Shown: positions 1 to 5,450 of the stretch, piece after piece | Position numbering within the stretch: the stretch's first letter is position 1 | How the letters are laid out: each line of letters begins with the position of its first letter | Source: an uncultured Spongiibacteraceae bacterium | GTDB taxonomy: Bacteria; Pseudomonadota; Gammaproteobacteria; Pseudomonadales; Dasaniaceae | Assembly (NCBI GenBank): GCA_937969395.1 | Contig: CALBVI010000446.1 | Location: 1-5,450 of the forward strand | Reading direction: 5' to 3' | Length of the DNA: 5,450 nt | Program-made: the position numbers and the translations under genes | The notes under the pieces: generated by a model | What the model was told of the DNA's origin: nothing | What the model saw: the letters and a program-made list of their open reading frames with translations, nothing else | Databases searched by the model: none

Positions 1-826
1 GGTGCTTGTTCACTGTTCTCGGGCTCATAGACAAAATGATACCGATTTCTCGATTAGTTTTACCTTGGCTGATCCATAATAATACCTCTGACTCCCGTTC
101 AGTCAATGAAAACTCCTTTTTTAATATTTCACTATCGGAATCGCCTTTCAAATCAATAATTCGCAACAAGTATTCGTCTTGATTGATTTGCTCAACAAAT
201 TGTATTTCTAGATCAACGCTATCATCAGAAAATCCAATACCTTTCTTTGATCTTAATTCGATAAGAGGGCGAATTTTTTTTGCAAGTGGCTGTTCTTTGA
301 GCTGTGAGGTAGTGCCTAAGAGTTCGAATATTTCGTAAGCGTGTGGAGTTGCCCAGCTGATTTCGCCTGATGACTGTGCAGCAAAGAAATAATTTCCTGA
401 AACATCTAGTGCCTCGCGCGCGCTCATAGTTAATTTTGCATTGGCTAAATGTGCATTCATTCTGACTAGAAGTTCATTGTGATTGACTGGCTTGGTGATG
501 TAATCGATGCCACCGACTTCAAATCCCTTAATAATATGCTCAGTATCGCTTAAACCGGTCATAAAAATGACCGGGATGTGTTCTAGATCGGGATTGGCTT
601 TTAATTTTGAACATGCTTCAAAACCATCCATAATCGGCATTTTAGCATCCATCAAAATAATGTCAGGCGTAATATTTTGTGTGATAGTTAATGCTTGCTG
701 CCCCTCCAGAGCAACAAGAACAGCAAGGCCTTCAGCGTCTAATAATTGGTTTAAAATACTGATATTACTTACGTCATCATCAACTATAAGTACAATTAGC
801 TTTTTTTCTTTAATGTGAGAAATCAT
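1..826 (-). CDS. LuxR/NarL-type response regulator (C-terminus cut by window edge)
   Basis: Transcription factor of a two-component system. The 275 visible residues start at the ATG at 826-824. Residues about 9-125 form a receiver (REC) domain: acidic pair D16/D17 in IVDDD, phosphoacceptor D60 in LMDAKMP, T90 in FMTG and K112 in TKP, so all catalytic positions are present. Residues about 135-235 are a middle region that may be PAS-like (GNYFFAAQSSGEISWATP); I do not recognise it firmly. Residues 240-275 are the first part of a LuxR/GerE helix-turn-helix (LTERESEVLLWISQGKTNRE, then SPRTVNKH); roughly 25-30 residues appear to be missing beyond the edge. The start lies 3 nt after the stop of the upstream sensor gene, with AGG 6 nt before the ATG, so the two are co-transcribed and probably translationally coupled. 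It is the likely partner of that sensor and the likely regulator of the divergent urtA. The target promoter is inferred, not shown. Confidence 0.93.
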   Translation of the reverse strand, partial: MISHIKEKKLIVLIVDDDVSNISILNQLLDAEGLAVLVALEGQQALTITQNITPDIILMDAKMPIMDGFEACSKLKANPDLEHIPVIFMTGLSDTEHIIKGFEVGGIDYITKPVNHNELLVRMNAHLANAKLTMSAREALDVSGNYFFAAQSSGEISWATPHAYEIFELLGTTSQLKEQPLAKKIRPLIELRSKKGIGFSDDSVDLEIQFVEQINQDEYLLRIIDLKGDSDSEILKKEFSLTERESEVLLWISQGKTNREIGIILSMSPRTVNKH

Positions 827-829
827 TGT

Positions 830-3800
830 TTACCTGTTTAATAGCTTGCTTATATCGTTGAATTTAGAGTGCTTTAATAGTTCGCGTATATGATTAAAAA
901 ATATTGGAGATGCTAATTTTTCTGCTTCAAGTTGATCGAGTTTTTTTGAAATTCCGATTTGGTAGCTTATTTTAGCCATACCATCCAGCGTTAATCTGTC
1001 AGAGTGAGATGGATAGTCTTCCTCGGTTAATAGTAATTCTTTTGATGAGCTGGGCTTGTTTCTATAAACCCAGTTAATAGCAAGATTGTCATCGATTTTT
1101 TTGAATAAAAGGTCAATGTTGATAGGTTTAACAATGAAGTCGTTTTCATCATAATACTGATCAATCGTTTCACTGCTCTCTTGAGCGTTAGCAGAAATAA
1201 ATATAATAGGTGTTTTAATATTATCATTGCGTAAATTTCTGGCAAGTTGAACGCCAGTCATGCCGGGCATAGAAACATCTAAAATAAATAAGTCAGGTGT
1301 ATATGTGCTTAATTGATCAAGGCATTCTTGTCCTTTACTGGCTGTAATAATAATAAATCCTAATGGCTCTAGAATTTCCTTCATCATATTTCTCTGCACA
1401 GGATCATCATCGACGACCATCAATAACTTTCTTTCTCCATGGTAACCTTCGATCACATCTTCCGAGATAGACTGGGTTTTTGGTTGCGAAATACTGCCCA
1501 TTAATAGATGTACACAAAATTTACTGCCGCAATTTAATTGGCTGTCTAGCGTTATGTCACCGCCCATTATGTCTATCAATAGTTTAGTGATTGTTAGACC
1601 TAAACCGGTGCCTTGTATATAAGGTGCATCTGGATGATGGATTTGTTCGAATGGGTTAAAAATTATTTCTTGATCAGCGGCTGCTATGCCATAGCCAGTA
1701 TCTTCGATAGTAAAGGTTGCTGTTTCACTTCTATAAGAGACGGTAAATCGAACTTCACCTTTAGCAGTATATTTTATAGCGTTAGAAATAAGGTTTATTA
1801 ATATTTGGCGAAGATGTTTCTCATCAACCCTAACGTATTCTGGAAGAAATCGGCTGCGCTCATAAATAAATTTAATATTTTTTTCATCAGCCTGTAGACG
1901 AAACATAGCAACCATTTGATCAAGTAGTGCTGGAAAGTTTATTTCGCTGGGCATGATATCAAGCTTGCCGGCTTCAATTTTTGAGATGTCTAATAAGCCT
2001 TCAATTAAATCTGCTAGAAATTCACCGCTATGGCGAATAATGGTGACGGACTCTCGGGTCTTGTCGCTGAGTAGTTGGTCTTTTTCCAGTAATTGCGCAT
2101 AACCCAATAAAGAATTTAATGGCGACCTTAGTTCATGGCTTATACCAGAAAGATAACGATTTTTGGCTTGGTTAGCGGCTTCTGCTATTTCTTTGGCTTT
2201 TTGTAATTTAAGGTCTGTCTCGGTGTGTGCATAAATTTCGGCTTGCAATAAGCGCGTTTGACGCTGGGTTTCATCTTGAGCCACACGATGGCTGTCATGT
2301 ATGAGTACAAAAATCCAAGAGAGCACCCCTGCGATGATGAGGAGAATGAACGAAGATTTCCATAGCGCATATTGCAATGGCAATTTATCAACATTAGATT
2401 CAAAGATAACTTGAAAATAAATAAGTGATAACAAGCAGGCAATAATAAAAAAGGAAAAAAACATCATGCCTAAAAAATGGCCTAGCTTACTGTTTAATTG
2501 CCCCGACCAGTTTGAAGGCATAAATTTTGAGAAGAATAATTCAAACTGCTCTGAGTAGCGTGAGTTTGTTTTGCAGACATCATGGCAGCGAGAATCTAAT
2601 GAGCAGCACAATGAACAGATAGGATCGTTATAAGCGGGGCAGTAAGACATATCCTCACATTCGAATTGTAGTTCACAAATACAGCAGTTAACGGTACTGC
2701 TAGATGTTTCGATCTCGCTATCGTAGCGAGCAATATAATATTTTCCTTTAGTTAACCATGCGATCGTTGGTGCTGAAATCATGCTGACTAATAATGTTAT
2801 ATAACATGATAGCGCTGCAGCTACGGACCCCATCAAACCAGAATAAGCACTGATGCCAACCGTTGTTGCGATTAACATTGAGCCGACACCTACAGGATTA
2901 ATGTCATATAACGTTGATCGCTTAAAATCAAACTTCGCTGGACGCAAACCCAAGGGCAGATTAATGACGAGGTCAGCAACTAATGAACCCATCCAAGCTA
3001 GAGCAATAATGGCGTAAAAAGACAATGTATCTTCAAGGAATCGATAAATCCCTAATTCCATAAGCAGCAATGCAATGATGACATTGAATACCAGCCAGAC
3101 AACACGGCCGGGATGGTTTCTGGTAACCCTTGAAAAGAAATTAGACCAAGCTATAGAGCCAGCATAGGCGTTAGTAACATTGATTTTCAGTTGAGAGACA
3201 ATAACAAAAACACCGACTAAGACTAAGATGCCATTAGATGATGTTGTTAAGTAGCTAAAAGCTACTTGGTACATTGTGGTCGGGTCCATTGCTTCATGGC
3301 TGGGTAGACCCCGTGAAAATGCTAGCCAAGCAAGGAAAGATCCAATCAGCATTTTTATTAGGCCTATGATTACCCAGCCCGGACCTGCGGCAAGCATTGC
3401 AGTTTTCCATTGGCGGGGATTGGTTTTTTTTTCAGGTAAAAAACGTAAAAAATCCACTTGCTCGCCAATTTGAGCGACTAAAGAAAAAATAACAGAAGAG
3501 GCTAAGCCAAATAAAATAATATCAAAAGAGCCAGTAGAAACGCCGTTTACTTCATAGTGAGTCCAGTTCTTAATTAATGCGGCATCGTGATAAATAATAA
3601 ACACTAACGGCAATATTTGCAGAATAATCCATAGTGGTTGTGTCCACAGCTGGAAGCGACTGATAAGGGTAATACCATGTGTTACCAGCGGAATAACAAT
3701 AATTGAACTGATGACATAGCCGATGCTTAATGGGATGCCCATCGTTAATTTCAATGCCATTGACATAATGGCTGCCTCAATAGCAAAAAAAATAAACGTG

Positions 3801-4174
3801 AAACTCGCATAGATGAGTGAGGTGATGGTCGAACCAAAATAACCAAAACCCGCGCCGCGAGTTAATAAATCAATATCAACGCCATTTTTTGCTGCGTGAT
3901 AGCAGACGGGAATACCAAGTAGAAATAAAGTGATGCAGGCGAAAAAAATAGCTGCAACGGTATTAGTGAAACCGTAGTGTAGTGTTAGTGATCCGCCAAT
4001 GGCTTCTAAGGCTAAAAAAGAAATAGCACCAATGGCTGTAATAGCGACGTGACCAGATGACCACCGCCTTGCCGATTTTGCGGTAAATCTTAGAGAATAA
4101 TCTTCAATGGTCTGGTTAGCTACCCACTTATTATAGTTGCGGCGAACCGGGAAAATTTGTTGATCTGATTTCAT
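830..4174 (-). CDS. NCS1-permease-like hybrid sensor histidine kinase/receiver
   Basis: Membrane sensor of 1114 residues in which a solute-carrier body serves as input module. Residues about 25-475 contain about 12 hydrophobic helices and resemble the NCS1 nucleobase/hydantoin/allantoin symporters; the segment INVTNAYAG...WSNFFSRVTR (331-351) is the best family-like stretch. Residues 497-534 carry ten cysteines. Two more membrane helices lie at about 566-590 and 603-625, then a helical linker at 630-672. The HisKA domain has H680 in SHELRSPLN. The HATPase domain has the N box (N798), DTGYG (825-829) and GTGLGL (855-860). The receiver (916-1035) has D922-D924, phosphoacceptor D966, S994 and K1016. 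A helical tail (1036-1114) ends the protein. Kinase and receiver look catalytically intact. The design parallels CbrA, where an SLC5 transporter is fused to a kinase, but the carrier family differs. The substrate is unknown; the divergent urtA suggests urea or a related nitrogen compound (inference). Whether it also transports cannot be told. The ATG at 4174 is the only good start; AGGGGAGAG lies 11 nt upstream, a rather long spacing. Confidence 0.93.
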   Translation of the reverse strand: MKSDQQIFPVRRNYNKWVANQTIEDYSLRFTAKSARRWSSGHVAITAIGAISFLALEAIGGSLTLHYGFTNTVAAIFFACITLFLLGIPVCYHAAKNGVDIDLLTRGAGFGYFGSTITSLIYASFTFIFFAIEAAIMSMALKLTMGIPLSIGYVISSIIVIPLVTHGITLISRFQLWTQPLWIILQILPLVFIIYHDAALIKNWTHYEVNGVSTGSFDIILFGLASSVIFSLVAQIGEQVDFLRFLPEKKTNPRQWKTAMLAAGPGWVIIGLIKMLIGSFLAWLAFSRGLPSHEAMDPTTMYQVAFSYLTTSSNGILVLVGVFVIVSQLKINVTNAYAGSIAWSNFFSRVTRNHPGRVVWLVFNVIIALLLMELGIYRFLEDTLSFYAIIALAWMGSLVADLVINLPLGLRPAKFDFKRSTLYDINPVGVGSMLIATTVGISAYSGLMGSVAAALSCYITLLVSMISAPTIAWLTKGKYYIARYDSEIETSSSTVNCCICELQFECEDMSYCPAYNDPICSLCCSLDSRCHDVCKTNSRYSEQFELFFSKFMPSNWSGQLNSKLGHFLGMMFFSFFIIACLLSLIYFQVIFESNVDKLPLQYALWKSSFILLIIAGVLSWIFVLIHDSHRVAQDETQRQTRLLQAEIYAHTETDLKLQKAKEIAEAANQAKNRYLSGISHELRSPLNSLLGYAQLLEKDQLLSDKTRESVTIIRHSGEFLADLIEGLLDISKIEAGKLDIMPSEINFPALLDQMVAMFRLQADEKNIKFIYERSRFLPEYVRVDEKHLRQILINLISNAIKYTAKGEVRFTVSYRSETATFTIEDTGYGIAAADQEIIFNPFEQIHHPDAPYIQGTGLGLTITKLLIDIMGGDITLDSQLNCGSKFCVHLLMGSISQPKTQSISEDVIEGYHGERKLLMVVDDDPVQRNMMKEILEPLGFIIITASKGQECLDQLSTYTPDLFILDVSMPGMTGVQLARNLRNDNIKTPIIFISANAQESSETIDQYYDENDFIVKPINIDLLFKKIDDNLAINWVYRNKPSSSKELLLTEEDYPSHSDRLTLDGMAKISYQIGISKKLDQLEAEKLASPIFFNHIRELLKHSKFNDISKLLNR
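2573..2686 (-). other. Cysteine-rich cytoplasmic linker in the sensor (putative metal or redox site)
   Basis: Codons 497-534 of the sensor encode ten cysteines in 38 residues: C497, C498, C500, C506, C512, C520, C523, C524, C530 and C534, plus H531. The spacing gives CxxC (497/500), CxxC (520/523) and CxxxC (530/534), enough ligands for two zinc ions or an Fe-S cluster. With a cytoplasmic N-terminus and 12 permease helices, this segment falls on the cytoplasmic side, between the permease body and the last two membrane helices. It is not a standard part of NCS1 carriers or of histidine kinases. Metal binding is inferred from the pattern only. Confidence 0.7.
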
Positions 4175-4185
4175 AAAAATATGTT

Positions 4186-4194
4186 CTCTCCCCT
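4186..4194 (-). promoter_or_regulatory. Ribosome binding site of the sensor gene
   Basis: AGGGGAGAG on the minus strand ends 11 nt before the ATG at 4174. It is purine-rich and a good match to anti-SD sequence, but the spacing is longer than usual. No ATG, GTG or TTG in the same frame lies between it and the ATG, which supports the chosen start. Confidence 0.6.
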
Positions 4195-4262
4195 AATGCT
4201 GTCTGCATGTTCTATGCCATCGCGATTTGATTTTAAGCATCCCTGATTTCTAAATTTTATTT

Positions 4263-4290
4263 GTTATAGCTTTGCTTTGAACTGCGTCAT
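4263..4290 (-). promoter_or_regulatory. Candidate sigma70 promoter for the sensor/regulator operon
   Basis: On the minus strand, ATGACG (4290-4285, 4 of 6 matches to TTGACA) is followed after 16 nt by TATAAC (4268-4263, 5 of 6 matches to TATAAT). Transcription would start near 4256 and give a leader of about 80 nt. The -35 hexamer overlaps the first TGACGTAG-like half-site, so a protein bound there could repress or tune this promoter. This is based on consensus matching by eye only. Confidence 0.35.
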
Positions 4291-4335
4291 TTGACGTAGT
4301 ACTTACGTCGCATCACATACCGTTAATTGACGTAG
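4282..4335. promoter_or_regulatory. Cluster of four TGACGTAG-like half-sites, candidate operator
   Basis: Four related octamers lie in the divergent intergenic region. They are CTGCGTCA (4282-4289, inverted, one mismatch), TGACGTAG (4292-4299), TTACGTCG (4303-4310, inverted, two mismatches) and TGACGTAG (4328-4335). The two direct copies extend to an identical 9-mer, TTGACGTAG, 36 bp apart. Sites 2 and 3 form the perfect inverted repeat GACGTA-N5-TACGTC (4293-4309), and sites 1 and 2 form a second near-palindrome with a 2-bp gap. The first three are spaced about 10-11 bp centre to centre, one helical turn, as expected for dimers bound on one DNA face. Its position between urtA and a LuxR-type regulator operon makes that regulator the natural candidate ligand (inference). 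Confidence 0.6.
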
Positions 4336-4356
4336 GGCAATGGAGTAATCGGCCAA

Positions 4357-4385
4357 TTGCGTACAAACCGTGTATTGAGAATACT
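4357..4385 (+). promoter_or_regulatory. Weak candidate promoter for urtA
   Basis: TTGCGT (4357-4362) and AATACT (4380-4385) are separated by 17 nt. They match the sigma70 hexamers at only 3 and 4 of 6 positions. A weak promoter lying 22 bp downstream of the half-site cluster would fit an activator-dependent start near 4392. An alternative -10, TATAAA at 4440-4445, has no convincing -35. I saw no sigma54 GG-N10-GC element at a sensible place. Confidence 0.2.
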
Positions 4386-4427
4386 TATCTCACAAGGCGC
4401 GAAAGGTAATTTAGGGATTCAGCGACC

Positions 4428-4459
4428 TTGCTACTGTCTTATAAATAAGAGAGCAGCAG
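4428..4459 (+). other. Imperfect hairpin in the urtA leader
   Basis: Bases 4428-4441 pair with 4446-4459 around a TAAA loop (4442-4445). Twelve of fourteen positions pair, one of them G-T, with mismatches A4433/C4454 and G4436/G4451; the inner stem is TCTTA/TAAGA. No U-run follows on either strand, so it is not an intrinsic terminator. It ends 55 nt before the urtA start and would leave the ribosome binding site free. A role in mRNA stability or leader regulation is possible but not shown. Confidence 0.45.
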
Positions 4460-4502
4460 TAAAAGGTGTTGTAACGGTTTGCAAAATTAATCAACTGGCT
4501 AT

Positions 4503-4508
4503 GAGGAT
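4503..4508 (+). promoter_or_regulatory. Ribosome binding site of urtA
   Basis: GAGGAT lies 6 nt before the ATG at 4515, with the GAGG core 8 nt before it. This is a strong Shine-Dalgarno at normal spacing. It decides the start against the ATG at 4501, which is in a different frame. Confidence 0.8.
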
Positions 4509-4514
4509 TCAAAG

Positions 4515-5450
4515 ATGTTTAAGAAAAGTCCATTTTGGTGCGTGCGCACCGTATTTAAGGCACTTGCTGTATCTGCTGCTGTGAGTTTTGTGCTTACAGC
4601 TAATGCAGCAACGCCTCCTACTTCAGAAATTAACACAACGGGATTGGCTGTTACTGATGACACGGTAACCGTCGGCATTCTTCACTCTCTGACTGGCACC
4701 ATGGCAATTAGTGAAACCGGTGCACAAGAGGCTGAAAAGTTAGCGATTAAACAAATTAATGACATGGGCGGTATCTTAGGAAGGAAAATAGAAATCATCC
4801 AAGAGGATGGCGCCAGTGACTGGCCAACCTTTGCAGAAAAAAGCCGCAAGCTTTTAGTAAGAGATAGTGTCGCAGCTGTTTTCGGTTGTTGGACATCGGC
4901 TTCAAGAAAAGCAGCGCTGCCAGTATTTGAAAAAGAAAATGGATTGCTTTATTACCCAACGTTTTATGAAGGTCTAGAGCAATCAAAAAATGTTATTTAC
5001 ACCGGCCAAGAAGCAACGCAGCAAATTATCGATGGACTTAACTGGGTTGCTAAAGAAAAGAAGGCAAAAACATTTTACTTAATTGGATCAGATTATATAT
5101 GGCCTAGAACGTCAATGAAGATTGCCCGTAAACATATTGAAAATGTTTTAGGTGGAACGGTTGTTGGTGAAGAATACAAACCGCTTGGTGATACGCAGTT
5201 TGGATCTGTTATTAATAAAATTCGTTTAAAGAAACCTGATGTTATTTATGCCGCTGTAGTAGGTGGCAGTAACGTAGCTTGGTTTAAACAGTTGAAAGCA
5301 GCAGGTATTACTTCGCAAAAACAGACGCTATTAACTATCTCTGTAACGGAAGATGAAGTGTTAGGTATCGGCGGTGAAAACCTTGAAGGCTTCTATTCAA
5401 TTATGAAATATTTCCAAAGTCAGGATAACTCAAACAACAAAGCCTTCGTC
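4515..5450 (+). CDS. urtA: Urea ABC transporter substrate-binding protein (C-terminus cut by window edge)
   Basis: Periplasmic binding protein that delivers urea, or a close relative such as a short-chain amide, to an UrtBCDE-type ABC importer. The 312 visible codons are roughly three quarters of the usual length of just over 400 residues. Residues 1-31 are a signal peptide: basic start (KK, R11, K15), hydrophobic core at 16-28, and ANA before the predicted cut at 31/32. The mature part has strong UrtA hallmarks: VTVGILHSLTGTMAISETG (52-70), EDGASDWPTFAEK (97-109), FGCWTSASRKAALPVFE (123-139), YYPTFYEGLEQSKN (145-158) and GSDYIWPRTS (191-200). It is probably the first gene of an urt operon continuing beyond the window. 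It is transcribed away from the sensor/regulator pair, suggesting that pair controls it. FmdD-like amide-binding proteins belong to the same family and cannot be excluded. Confidence 0.93.
   Translation, partial: MFKKSPFWCVRTVFKALAVSAAVSFVLTANAATPPTSEINTTGLAVTDDTVTVGILHSLTGTMAISETGAQEAEKLAIKQINDMGGILGRKIEIIQEDGASDWPTFAEKSRKLLVRDSVAAVFGCWTSASRKAALPVFEKENGLLYYPTFYEGLEQSKNVIYTGQEATQQIIDGLNWVAKEKKAKTFYLIGSDYIWPRTSMKIARKHIENVLGGTVVGEEYKPLGDTQFGSVINKIRLKKPDVIYAAVVGGSNVAWFKQLKAAGITSQKQTLLTISVTEDEVLGIGGENLEGFYSIMKYFQSQDNSNNKAFV

Larger units (their letters stand above)
4175..4514. other. Divergent intergenic region between sensor operon and urtA
   Basis: This stretch of 340 bases separates two start codons facing away from each other. 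It holds the sensor gene's ribosome binding site and candidate promoter, the four half-site cluster, a weak urtA promoter candidate, the leader hairpin and the urtA ribosome binding site. I see no convincing small gene in it. A short plus-strand open frame from a TTG at 4357 runs into urtA in another frame and lacks protein-like features. Confidence 0.8.

Noticed and set aside
766..775. CTTACGTC, matching the operator cluster, inside the response regulator gene
   Set aside because: It is explained by the codons for the conserved DDDVS motif and stands alone.
507..818. Plus-strand open frame of 103 residues
   Set aside because: It lies wholly antisense to the receiver domain of the response regulator, whose motifs are intact, and its translation has no recognisable features.
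1027..1245. Minus-strand open frame of 72 residues
   Set aside because: It is an out-of-frame shadow inside the sensor's receiver domain.
1613..1801. Plus-strand open frame of 62 residues
   Set aside because: It is antisense to the sensor's ATPase domain, with no ribosome binding site or protein features.
2185..2442. Minus-strand open frame of 85 residues
   Set aside because: It is a shifted frame over the sensor's last membrane helix and coiled linker.
3276..3473. Plus-strand open frame of 65 residues
   Set aside because: It is antisense to the permease-like part of the sensor.
4364..4481. Inverted repeat CAAACCGT (4364-4371) and ACGGTTTG (4474-4481) enclosing the leader hairpin
   Set aside because: An 8-bp match over this distance is expected about once by chance in a region this size, and the left arm probably lies upstream of the transcription start.
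4405..4490. Possible ykkC/guanidine-I riboswitch, suggested by TTAGGGATTC and a hairpin in the leader
   Set aside because: The other conserved blocks as I remember them (CTGGTCCGAGAG, ACACGG and the GGGATAAAAGCCC-like element) are missing.
4357..4584. Plus-strand open frame of 75 residues upstream of and overlapping urtA
   Set aside because: It begins with TTG without a clear ribosome binding site, overlaps the urtA signal peptide in another frame, and its translation looks random.
4795..4986. Minus-strand open frame of 63 residues
   Set aside because: It is antisense to the conserved UrtA core, with no independent support.

Overview
The window looks like chromosomal DNA from an AT-leaning gammaproteobacterium, probably marine or aquatic. 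I infer this from the protein sequences, the strong Shine-Dalgarno of urtA and the base composition; no rRNA or other lineage marker is present, so the placement is tentative.

Layout: the minus strand carries a two-gene signalling unit. The upstream gene (830-4174) encodes a 1114-residue sensor. It consists of a 12-helix NCS1-like (nucleobase:cation symporter) permease body, a cysteine-rich linker, two more membrane helices, a histidine kinase core, a receiver domain and a short helical tail. Three bases after its stop begins a response regulator (826 down to the window edge) with receiver, a PAS-like or uncharacterised middle region, and a LuxR/NarL-type helix-turn-helix cut by the edge. Divergently, on the plus strand from 4515, runs the first 312 codons of a urea ABC transporter substrate-binding protein (UrtA), cut by the right edge.

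The 340-base divergent intergenic region (4175-4514) has three notable elements. First, there is a cluster of four TGACGTAG-like half-sites in alternating orientation at 4282-4335, a good candidate operator for the LuxR-type regulator. Second, there is a plausible sigma70-type promoter for the sensor gene whose -35 overlaps that cluster. Third, there is a 32-base imperfect hairpin (4428-4459) in the urtA leader.

Working model (inference): the transporter-like sensor detects urea or a related nitrogen compound such as a purine, hydantoin or amide, or its flux. It signals to the LuxR-type regulator, which acts at the TGACGTAG cluster to switch on the divergent urt operon and possibly tune its own operon. 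No mobile elements, CRISPR arrays, tRNA or rRNA genes were seen.
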